Shown in pieces: positions 16,240 to 22,111 of a stretch of DNA of 22,111 bases. Position numbers and translations under genes: made by a program. The notes below the pieces were generated by a model. It was not told the origin of the DNA, ran no database searches, and worked only from the letters and a program-made list of their open reading frames with translations. The stretch spans positions 1-22,111 of the forward strand of contig DAOTVD010000283.1 of the NCBI GenBank assembly GCA_034437075.1. Direction: 5' to 3'. Each line of letters starts with the position of its first letter. Position 1 is the stretch's first letter. The stretch comes from DAOTVD01 sp034437075. GTDB taxonomy: Bacteria > Chloroflexota > Anaerolineae > Aggregatilineales > J027.

Positions 16240-17313
16240 CTATTCCGAAGCCGTTTCGGCGTCGTCGCCTTCTTCGACCTCCACGGGGGCCAAATCGGCC
16301 TGCGCGGTTTCGATGAGGCTGGCGGCACCATTCGCCGAGCGTAACGCCTGGATGAGCAAACCACCCAGGCTCTCAATTTGCTCAATCTGGGCCCATTCTT
16401 CGGCTGTGATTTCTTCGGGGCCATCGCAAGCGACCCGCAAAGCATCTTCAATGCGCGTCAAATTGCTGTGGGCGCGGTCGATGTTAAAGATGATTTCTTC
16501 ATAGCCTTCCAGCAGGCTTTCGTTGACGGCGCTCAGGTCGTCGGCGGCCCCGGCCAAGACGCCCTCGCCCTGGGTAATCTCCGTTTCGCCCACATCGGTG
16601 AGGGTTACCCAACGTGGCGGCGCGGCGATTTCCACCGCGACAATCTCCGCGCAAGCGAAGCTGGGCTGGTCGAAGGCTTCCTGGTACGTAAAGCCGCTCT
16701 GCTGCAAGGCTTGGTTCCAGATTTGTAAGTCGCTGAGCACGGCGTCGCGCGTTTCGGGCGGCGGTTCTACCGCCACGTTATACCAAATGACAATCGCCAG
16801 CCCGATCAGGGCGACCCCCACCGCTGCGAACAGCACAATGCGGAAAGGCATCCGGCGGCGCTGGGCGGCACGTTTGCGGCGTTCGGCTTCGATCTGAGCT
16901 TCGATGGCTTGCCGTTCGGCCTGTTCGCGCTTACGCTCCAGGTCGCGCTTCTTGGACTCCACGAAATTCCAATCTTCGCCCTTTTTGCTGCCTCCGTCGT
17001 CTTCCATGATGTCTGATTCCAACATCTTAACGGACGCCAGTTCGCGCCATTCGATGCCCCCGTCGTCATCGTCGGCGGCCATTTGCGCGGCGCGGGCTTG
17101 TTCGGCCTGGCGCTGTTTCAGGACTTCTAGCGTACGGACGGCTTTGTCGGCTAGTTCGCGCACCTTCATACTCTCGTCTAGGGTAGCGACCTTGTCCAGC
17201 GTATCAATCAGTTCGGTATCGCCAAACAGGCCCAATTTTAAGACCGCATCGTAGCGTTCTTGGGCGTCGGGGGACTCCAACCTATTGAGGTGTTTGCGGT
17301 ATTTTCGTTTCAC
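16240..17313 (-). CDS. Single-pass membrane protein with HEAT-like N-terminus
   Basis: Function unknown. The 357-residue protein begins with an alpha-helical segment (about 12-66) resembling one HEAT-type repeat: ERYDAVLKLGLFGDTELIDTL. An acidic stretch (81-85) and a strongly charged coiled coil rich in Glu, Arg and Lys (about 118-154) follow. One transmembrane helix (about 157-180) is preceded by RRR, which places the N-terminus inside. The outer domain (about 185-357) is helical and acidic, has two cysteines (in FACAEI and VACDGP) and ends in an acidic tail. There are no catalytic motifs. It might be a scaffold or a cell-envelope organiser, but that is only a guess from architecture. The start is GTG 17313 with GCGAGGG seven bases upstream. 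Its start overlaps the stop of a possible small ORF as GTGA. Confidence 0.72.
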   Translation of the reverse strand: MKRKYRKHLNRLESPDAQERYDAVLKLGLFGDTELIDTLDKVATLDESMKVRELADKAVRTLEVLKQRQAEQARAAQMAADDDDGGIEWRELASVKMLESDIMEDDGGSKKGEDWNFVESKKRDLERKREQAERQAIEAQIEAERRKRAAQRRRMPFRIVLFAAVGVALIGLAIVIWYNVAVEPPPETRDAVLSDLQIWNQALQQSGFTYQEAFDQPSFACAEIVAVEIAAPPRWVTLTDVGETEITQGEGVLAGAADDLSAVNESLLEGYEEIIFNIDRAHSNLTRIEDALRVACDGPEEITAEEWAQIEQIESLGGLLIQALRSANGAASLIETAQADLAPVEVEEGDDAETASE

Positions 17314-17414
17314 GATAAGACCCTCGCCATACTCACATGATAATCAAGAATGCCTAGAGCCAACTTTATGAAGGTGCTATAAGGATAATGCGCCAAAAGC
17401 ATTTGGGCAATCAA
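17310..17414 (-). CDS. Possible 34-residue small ORF coupled to the membrane protein gene
   Basis: The 144-base gap between the CobU-like gene and the membrane-protein gene holds AAAGGAGG (17423-17430 on the minus strand), the best Shine-Dalgarno in the window. Eight bases later a TTG at 17414 opens a frame of 34 codons. Its TGA overlaps the GTG start of the downstream gene as GTGA. The peptide would be hydrophobic with few charges (MIAQMLLAHYPY at its start, FIKLALGILDY in the middle). The arrangement looks like translational coupling or a leader peptide. Against it: TTG start, short length, and a possible promoter (TTGCCC, 17 bases, TATCCT) within the same stretch, which would start transcription inside the ORF. 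No homologue is recognised. Confidence 0.35.
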   Translation of the reverse strand: MIAQMLLAHYPYSTFIKLALGILDYHVSMARVLS

Positions 17415-17457
17415 GCCGTATGCCTCCTTTGTACTAGCGCCAGGGTATGAGCCATGC

Positions 17458-18009
17458 TTAAGGCGCGTAGGGGGTCAGGCGCCAGGGCAAGCCCGCTAGC
17501 ATGAAGATGACATCGTCGGCGGCGCCCGCCCAACGTTGATTCACCCGGCCTAGCGCTTGGCGATAGTGGCGCCCCAGGCGCGAACGCGGCACGACCCCCA
17601 TCCCGACTTCATGCGAAACCACGACCCAGGCCGCTTGCGAGGCTGCATAGGCGGCAATCAGCGCGTTCATCTGCTTTAGGATGCGGGCCAGGGCGTCGTC
17701 GCTATTCATGTCGGCTTCTTCGGTGCGGAGCAAGAGGTTGGTGGTCAGCAGCGATAAATCTTCCAGCACAATAACATCATGGCCCCACATTTCGCTCATG
17801 ATGGCGGCGGCGGGGTCGTGGGGGGCTTCTAGCAGGCGCCAGGTCTCTGGGATGTCTTGCGGGCCGCCAGCGGGCAAGGCTTCGACTAAATCGGGCTGAT
17901 TGGTGGCGACGTACAGCACATGTTCGCCCCAGGTGGCGGCTTGTTGGCGGGCGAAGGCGCGTTTGCCGCTGTGGGCGCCGCCCAGCACCAGCATTAAGCG
18001 TTGTCCCAT
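17458..18009 (-). CDS. CobU/CobP-like cobinamide kinase/guanylyltransferase, key residues altered
   Basis: CobU/CobP phosphorylates cobinamide and then transfers GMP to it during cobalamin lower-loop assembly. This 183-residue protein has the right length and landmarks: LVLGGAHSGKRAFA (7-20), VIVLEDLSLLTTNLL, VVVSHEVGMGVVP and GRVNQRWAGAADDVIFMLAGLP at the end. The start ATG 18009 has AAAGGA eight bases upstream; the frame stays open further upstream without a better start. Two departures are clear. The P-loop ends GKR instead of GKS, losing the Mg-binding Ser/Thr (Arg17). The segment that normally reads HxxxRPxxW, with the guanylylated His, reads GPQDIPETW here, with no His. So it is CobU-like by fold and end motifs, but canonical activity is doubtful. 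Confidence 0.8.
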   Translation of the reverse strand: MGQRLMLVLGGAHSGKRAFARQQAATWGEHVLYVATNQPDLVEALPAGGPQDIPETWRLLEAPHDPAAAIMSEMWGHDVIVLEDLSLLTTNLLLRTEEADMNSDDALARILKQMNALIAAYAASQAAWVVVSHEVGMGVVPRSRLGRHYRQALGRVNQRWAGAADDVIFMLAGLPWRLTPYAP

Positions 18010-18072
18010 GATGATTGTCCTTTCTGAATCAAGCGTCGCAGGGCTGGCCTGCAATCCGGTCATCGCGCCTCG

Positions 18073-18078
18073 ATTATA
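18073..18078 (-). promoter_or_regulatory. -10 element for the CobU-like gene
   Basis: The minus strand reads a perfect TATAAT, with no good -35 at 16-19 bases. It would give a leader of about 55-60 bases before ATG 18009. It lies in the 153-base divergent gap shared with the Ser/Thr kinase. No cobalamin riboswitch was recognised in the leader, which is too short for one. Confidence 0.45.
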
Positions 18079-18095
18079 CGACCTTGGGGTGTATT

Positions 18096-18125
18096 TTGCC
18101 GGGGATAGGCGGTATGTTGTATCAT
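18096..18125 (+). promoter_or_regulatory. Promoter of the Ser/Thr kinase gene
   Basis: TTGCCG (18096-18101) and TATCAT (18120-18125) are separated by 18 bases. The likely start is near 18132, leaving about 31 bases of leader. That leader contains GGAGGCGAGG, but it sits 16 or more bases from the ATG. Confidence 0.4.
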
Positions 18126-18162
18126 GAAAAGCAAATGGAGGCGAGGTTGAGACCGAATACAC

Positions 18163-19047
18163 ATGTCGCTAATCGGACAAGAATTTGATGGCTATGTGAT
18201 CGGCCCCAAAATTGGCAATGGCGGCATGGGCGAGGTTTACCAGGCGTATCCGCCCCAGCGGGATGAAATGGTCGCGCTGAAGGTGATGAAGGCCGAAGTG
18301 GCCGACGAGCCCGAGCTACAAGCGCGTTTTGTGCGCGAAATCCGCCTGATGCAACAAGCTCACCACGAGCACATTGTGCCAATTTATGACTATGGCAATT
18401 TTCAGGGGCGGCTGTATTTCACCATGAAGCTGATTAGCGGTTCGCTGCTCGGCAAGCTCATTCATAAAAAAGCGCTATCGCTGGCCCAAGCGTGGAATTT
18501 TATCTGGCCGGTGGCTAACGCGCTACGTTTTCTGCACGATAATGGCATCATCCACCGCGACGTTAAACCGGATAACGTGTTTTTGCACCGCCAACGTGAA
18601 GGCGGCTGGCATGTTTATCTTGGCGATTTGGGGCTGGGTAAAAACCCGCAAAATGATGCTGACCTCACCTACCGAGGGAGCCAGGTTGGCACGCATGAGT
18701 ATATGTCGCCGCAGGCGCTATCCGGCGAAGTGCTCGATTATCGCACCGACATTTATAGCCTGGGGGTGATGTGCTACGAATTGATGCTGGGGACATTGCC
18801 CGTGCCGCCCCATCTGCGTGATTCGAAAAACATTTATAAAAAATTCGCCGCCGAAACACCCCCCCCGACGCAATTCAACCCCGATTTTCCCGCATCGGTT
18901 GAGTTCGTCCTGTTGTACTGTTTGCAAAAAGAGGCCGATGATCGTTACCAGAGCATCGAGGTTTTTGCCGAAGCCTTGCACCGCGCGCTGGCCGATTTGC
19001 CCGCCGAAGTGCGCAACCGCGTTTACTGGCACGAGTTGCCCGATTAA
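18163..19047 (+). CDS. Hanks-type serine/threonine protein kinase
   Basis: This 294-residue protein is a kinase domain alone, cytoplasmic, with no transmembrane helix or PASTA repeats. Catalytic elements are complete: glycine loop GNGGMGEVY (18-26), Lys40 in VALKVM, alpha-C Glu59, HRDVKPDN (131-138, catalytic Asp133), metal-binding DLG (155-157, DLG in place of DFG), activation segment GTHEYMSPQAL and DIYSLGVM. The short tail after about 275 holds no recognised domain. It probably phosphorylates other proteins on Ser/Thr; the target is unknown. The start ATG 18163 lacks a well-spaced Shine-Dalgarno but is exactly where the family starts (IGQEFDGYVIGPKIGNGG). It is the first of three same-strand genes; 98 bases and an extended -10 separate it from the next. 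Confidence 0.93.
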   Translation: MSLIGQEFDGYVIGPKIGNGGMGEVYQAYPPQRDEMVALKVMKAEVADEPELQARFVREIRLMQQAHHEHIVPIYDYGNFQGRLYFTMKLISGSLLGKLIHKKALSLAQAWNFIWPVANALRFLHDNGIIHRDVKPDNVFLHRQREGGWHVYLGDLGLGKNPQNDADLTYRGSQVGTHEYMSPQALSGEVLDYRTDIYSLGVMCYELMLGTLPVPPHLRDSKNIYKKFAAETPPPTQFNPDFPASVEFVLLYCLQKEADDRYQSIEVFAEALHRALADLPAEVRNRVYWHELPD

Positions 19048-19095
19048 AACCGCCCTGAAATCGCCCTTCGGGTGCATGGTGCCAACCCGCGAACA

Positions 19096-19104
19096 TGTTA
19101 AAAT
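19096..19104 (+). promoter_or_regulatory. Extended -10 promoter of the GH13-like gene
   Basis: TGTTAAAAT is an extended -10 (TGn plus TAAAAT, five of six) with no good -35. Transcription would start near 19111, leaving about 35 bases of leader with the AGGA ribosome-binding site at 19134-19137. Confidence 0.4.
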
Positions 19105-19145
19105 AGGTGGTCAATGCAGACTGCCGAGCAGATAGGAATACAACT

Positions 19146-21155
19146 ATGGCGCAGCGGGTGAGTTCGCAGGACTTATGGCCCCATATTTTTCGAGCATATG
19201 CGCCCGACCCCACCGAACGGGCCACCATCCAAGCCCTATTGGCTGAATATCACCAATTTGGTGTGCTACGACGCACGCCCAGCGCCATGATGCGCCTCTC
19301 GGATGCGGTCATCGCGGGTTTTTATGCGGGGTTGGCCGCCGAAAAGCCCGCCCAAAGCCCTGTTGCTGAGCACCCCCACGCCCATTGGATGGCTCGCGCC
19401 GATATTTGCTTTATCAACGTGCGCGCGGCGGGCACAAATGGCACCTTGGGCACGTTCATCACGGCGGCGAAGTTATTACCGGGTTTGCGTGTAGATGCTA
19501 TCCATCTGGCGCCATTTCTCAGCTATGAATTTGGCGGGGTGTATGCCATCCGTGCGGCGCGCACCATCGCCCGCCAATTGGTTGATCCGTTTTTGCTGGA
19601 ATACGGCGTGGATGCCGAAGCCCATTTGCAAGCCTTTGTGGCCGCCGCGCATTTGCTCGGCTTGGCAGTGGGGTTCGACCTGGAACCGCATTTTACCCAG
19701 TTCGCGCGCCCAGTCTTGATGCACCCCGAGCATTTCCGTTGGATGAAGCTCTATCCCCCCGATAAACGCTGGTTGGATTACTATTGGTCGATGGAAGACA
19801 CCTTGCAGGCACCCAACCAGCAACAACTGGCGGGCGAAGTGCGCGCGATTGTGCAAGCCGAATTACATAAGCACGCCATCCGCGATTTGGAATATCAACG
19901 CACCGACAGCCGCGTGATGGGGCAGTTAAAAATGCGCGTGTACCAGCATTTGGTGCGCACGCTCATCGACCAAGGCTATTGGACGATACCGTCGCATGTG
20001 TGGGTCGGCGTTGGGATTCCGGAATACAAAGAATATAACCACGACGATAATTACCCCGATTTTGATTATCGTGGGGCCGAGGGTGAGGATTTACGCCACC
20101 TGGCGTTTGGCATCGTCACCCCCATCCAGTTTTACTATACCCTGAAGCCCAACCGCATGAACGAAGCGCCGCCACGCATTAATCATGAGGCCATTGATTA
20201 TTACGCGGACTTGTTTACATTCTGGCGGGATACCTTCGATTTTGACTTTGTGCGCCACGATTATGTCGATCATGTTTTTGATTCGATCATTAATCGCGAT
20301 TATCATATGCCGGCTTCCGACCGGCCTACGCCCTATGTGTTGCGGCGAGCCATCGAACGCAGTCGCCAGCCGGATAAGCCTTATATTGGCCATTTGGCAG
20401 AATATATGGGCACCGAGTTCGCGCGCGAATATGCCGCGCTGGGCTACGATCTCATCCTGGGGGAGGATATGCTGACCTATATCGACGCCGAGCATATGCG
20501 CGATAGCTTCGCATTGTACGATGATCTTTTGCGCATTAACTTGGGGCGGGGCGCGCCCTTCAGCGTCAGCTATGCGTTGGATACGCATGACACAGGCAAC
20601 CCCGGCTTGTGGGAGTCGTCCATCATTCAGCATGTCGGCGCACGCGGGATACAGTTACGCCAATTCATCGCGCGCTTCATCGGCGCGGGGCTAACCCAAC
20701 GCCCCAAGTATGAGGTGATGGGCTTGCAAGATATGTCTTATGGGCTGTTTCAGGCCAACATTGGCGAGGCGACGCTCACCTGGGCGGATGACACCGTGCA
20801 TCATGCGATTTATCACCATATCGAAGATGTCTACACGGCGCAGCAACCGTTTTTGAAACGAGCGCATAAGCTGCACCATCATGTCGCGGACACGTTCGCC
20901 TGGTGGGTCTTGCATGATGGCCACGCGCGTTGGTTGGTCGCGGTGGTGGGGCTAGAGTACGCCGGTGCCAGCGGGGAACCGCCCGGCGTTATCAACATCG
21001 ACCTGAGCAAATGGCTTATCACCGGGGCAACCCTGCGTTATGACTTCAGCACTACCGCTGGGGCACCCTATGACCTATCCGCTAGCCGGATCAGCATATC
21101 GGATTTGCCCTACCAGGGCTATGTGCTATTTGAAATCAACGGAGAGAGCGCTTAG
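19146..21155 (+). CDS. Divergent alpha-amylase superfamily (GH13-like) protein
   Basis: This 669-residue, probably cytoplasmic protein (no signal peptide) has the look of a GH13 barrel acting on alpha-glucans or related sugars. VDAIHLAPFLSYEFGGVYAI (from about 115) matches the early GH13 strand with its Tyr-rich loop. VRHDYVDHV (369-377) matches region II with nucleophile Asp372. LILGEDM (437-443) matches region III with acid Glu440. ALDTHDTGNP (477-486) matches region IV with Asp482. Region I, normally DxxxNH, reads FDLEPHFTQF instead. Spacing of the three acids (68 and 42) is not the usual pattern either. The last 80 residues suggest a beta-rich C-terminal domain. I chose ATG 19146 (AGGA eight bases upstream) over GTG 19107. 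The methyltransferase gene begins three bases after its stop. Confidence 0.55.
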   Translation: MAQRVSSQDLWPHIFRAYAPDPTERATIQALLAEYHQFGVLRRTPSAMMRLSDAVIAGFYAGLAAEKPAQSPVAEHPHAHWMARADICFINVRAAGTNGTLGTFITAAKLLPGLRVDAIHLAPFLSYEFGGVYAIRAARTIARQLVDPFLLEYGVDAEAHLQAFVAAAHLLGLAVGFDLEPHFTQFARPVLMHPEHFRWMKLYPPDKRWLDYYWSMEDTLQAPNQQQLAGEVRAIVQAELHKHAIRDLEYQRTDSRVMGQLKMRVYQHLVRTLIDQGYWTIPSHVWVGVGIPEYKEYNHDDNYPDFDYRGAEGEDLRHLAFGIVTPIQFYYTLKPNRMNEAPPRINHEAIDYYADLFTFWRDTFDFDFVRHDYVDHVFDSIINRDYHMPASDRPTPYVLRRAIERSRQPDKPYIGHLAEYMGTEFAREYAALGYDLILGEDMLTYIDAEHMRDSFALYDDLLRINLGRGAPFSVSYALDTHDTGNPGLWESSIIQHVGARGIQLRQFIARFIGAGLTQRPKYEVMGLQDMSYGLFQANIGEATLTWADDTVHHAIYHHIEDVYTAQQPFLKRAHKLHHHVADTFAWWVLHDGHARWLVAVVGLEYAGASGEPPGVINIDLSKWLITGATLRYDFSTTAGAPYDLSASRISISDLPYQGYVLFEINGESA

Positions 21156-21158
21156 GCT

Positions 21159-21944
21159 ATGGATTTTATGCAAATCTGGGCAGACCATCTGACGCGCAAG
21201 GGCTCGCAGCAGCGCTACCGGCCTGGTATTTGGGAAGACTTTGCCACACGCTATGATGAAGTGGTGCCTCACTCGCCAGAGATCACCGCCGCGCTGCGCG
21301 ACCTCATCCGCCCAGAGGATACGGTGCTCGATATTGGCGCGGGCACGGGCCGCTTTACCTTACCCCTGGCCGCGCACGCGCGCGCCGTCACGGCGCTGGA
21401 TCGTTCCGCGCAGATGCTCGACGCCTTGCAGGCCAAAGCGAGCGCGCAGGGCCTGACCAACATCACAACCTTGCAAGCGACTTGGGCCGAGGCAGATGTA
21501 GAACCGCATGATGTGGTGCTAGCGGCGTTCGTGCCCGGCCCCGCGCAAGACATCCCCGCCCAGTTGCAAAAGATGGCCGACACGGCCCGCCGCGCTTTGA
21601 TCGTGGTGCAGGGCGACCCCAGCGCGCACGCGCCGCATTACGACGCGCGCATGGCTATCTGGCCGGATGACCGCCGCGACATCCCAAAATACCTGATCTT
21701 TGCCGGGATGCTCTGGCAGATAGGGCTACGGGCGGATGTGCGCGTCTTGCACGAACAGCGCACCTACCAAGCCGCCACGCGAGAGGCCATCGCGCGGCAG
21801 TTAGCGCCCCTAGACACCACCGACGAGCAGATTAGCCAGCTAGCCGAACGCATCGCGCCGCTGATGCATGCCACAGAGGCCGGTTTCTACTACGAATATA
21901 GCTTACCCGCTGGGCTCATCATCTGGGACCGTGACACAACGTAA
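21159..21944 (+). CDS. Class I SAM-dependent methyltransferase
   Basis: This 261-residue methyltransferase has an unknown substrate. SAM-binding motif I VLDIGAGTGRF is at 56-66, and Asp81 in VTALDRSAQML is the ribose contact. The region VVLAAFVPGP then VVQGDPSAHAPH (about 118-155) corresponds to motifs II-III and later. WADHLTRKGSQQRY at the N-terminus and the Trp/Asp-rich MAIWPDDRRDIPKY are similar to a group of bacterial methyltransferases found in cobalamin-related and other contexts, but I cannot name it. It starts three bases after the GH13-like stop, so the two are co-transcribed and perhaps coupled. GGAGAG lies about 11-12 bases before the ATG. It shares little beyond the SAM fold with the methyltransferase at 13214. 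Confidence 0.85.
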   Translation: MDFMQIWADHLTRKGSQQRYRPGIWEDFATRYDEVVPHSPEITAALRDLIRPEDTVLDIGAGTGRFTLPLAAHARAVTALDRSAQMLDALQAKASAQGLTNITTLQATWAEADVEPHDVVLAAFVPGPAQDIPAQLQKMADTARRALIVVQGDPSAHAPHYDARMAIWPDDRRDIPKYLIFAGMLWQIGLRADVRVLHEQRTYQAATREAIARQLAPLDTTDEQISQLAERIAPLMHATEAGFYYEYSLPAGLIIWDRDTT

Positions 21945-21981
21945 GAAATCCGACATTGATGCATCTAAACTACGGTTTGTA

Positions 21982-22011
21982 TTGGCAAGATGGGCCCAGA
22001 CCTGTTAAGAT
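21982..22011 (+). promoter_or_regulatory. Promoter of the gene at the right edge
   Basis: TTGGCA (21982-21987) and TAAGAT (22006-22011) are separated by 18 bases, and TG precedes the -10 at extended-element spacing. The same -10, TAAGAT, serves the SRAP gene. A 10-base perfect palindrome TATCATGATA (22019-22028) covers the likely transcription start and could be an operator. Confidence 0.45.
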
Positions 22012-22049
22012 GAGACGGTATCATGATAGTTGAGTCTATAGAGGATTCG

Positions 22050-22111
22050 ATGGCCAATATCCGCGACCTTGTCCGGCAACGTCGCGAGCGCCCAATGGCG
22101 CCCCCGTCGAT
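22050..22111 (+). CDS. Start of an unidentified gene, cut by window end
   Basis: ATG 22050 follows AGAGGA (22040-22045) and opens a frame to the window end. The visible product begins MANIRDLVRQRRERPMAPPS. It is basic and Arg-rich at first, then proline-rich. Twenty residues are too few to assign a family. The promoter and ribosome-binding site support a real gene. Confidence 0.55.
   Translation, partial: MANIRDLVRQRRERPMAPPS

Noticed and set aside
18010..18072. Cobalamin riboswitch upstream of the CobU-like gene
   Set aside because: The leader is only about 55-60 bases and holds no B12-box-like sequence; known cobalamin riboswitches are much longer.
18010..18162. N-terminal extension of the CobU-like protein on the minus strand up to 18162
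   Set aside because: The P-loop strand begins right after ATG 18009, AAAGGA is correctly spaced before it, and the extension would cover the TATAAT promoter.
19062..19074. Hairpin CGCCC-TTC-GGGTG after the Ser/Thr kinase gene as a terminator
   Set aside because: Short stem with a G-T pair and no T-tract after it; GC-rich DNA yields such stems often.
1..22111. Mobile element, prophage or defence island
   Set aside because: No transposase, integrase, terminal repeats, tRNA attachment site, nuclease or toxin-antitoxin genes were found; composition looks even across the window.

Overview
The window reads as chromosomal DNA of a GC-rich bacterium, most likely a phototrophic Chloroflexota (green non-sulfur lineage). 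The left edge carries a BchH-type magnesium chelatase large subunit (not CobN) overlapping a BchD-type subunit. This is the first committed step of (bacterio)chlorophyll synthesis. The rest fits a Chloroflexota style: large multi-PAS/GAF histidine kinases, a Ser/Thr protein kinase, a secreted SH3-like protein, and a membrane protein with a Pro/Thr/Ser-rich linker. The assignment comes from protein style and pathway content, not from a marker gene. No rRNA, tRNA, CRISPR array, insertion sequence or integrase was seen. No stretch over 300 bases lacks a gene.

Layout. 1-4191 (+): bchH (5' end outside the window) and bchD. 4258-4944 (+): an SRAP/YedK-type abasic-site protein with a promoter that predicts a leaderless mRNA. 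5049-8477 (+): a 1142-residue membrane histidine kinase containing a canonical LOV blue-light domain. A single-domain response regulator (8474-8842, -) converges on it with interlocked stop codons. 8965-9858 (-): a homocysteine S-methyltransferase-family protein. 9920-10978 (+): a membrane-anchored SUMF1/FGE-like protein. It converges, again with interlocked stops, on a soluble GAF-GAF-PAS histidine kinase (10975-13038, -).

13214-16231 (+): a probable operon of a methyltransferase, an aldo/keto reductase and a secreted FecR/SH3-like protein. 16240-17313 (-): a membrane protein with a HEAT-like N-terminus, preceded by a possible 34-codon leader ORF coupled to it through a GTGA overlap. 17458-18009 (-): a CobU/CobP-like protein that appears to lack two key residues. 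18163-21944 (+): a Ser/Thr kinase, a divergent GH13-like TIM-barrel protein and a second methyltransferase, with another gene starting at 22050 and cut by the window end.

How it fits together. The left third may link pigment synthesis to light sensing: chelatase genes lie next to a LOV kinase and a response regulator. That link is inferred from proximity. Most plausible promoters have a -10 of TAAAAT, TAAGAT or TATAAT with a weak -35, often as an extended -10. No intrinsic terminator with a T-tract was recognised, and three convergent gene pairs have 8 bases or fewer between them. The observations most worth following are the LOV kinase, the altered CobU-like protein, the predicted leaderless SRAP gene, the coupled small ORF and the divergent GH13-like protein.
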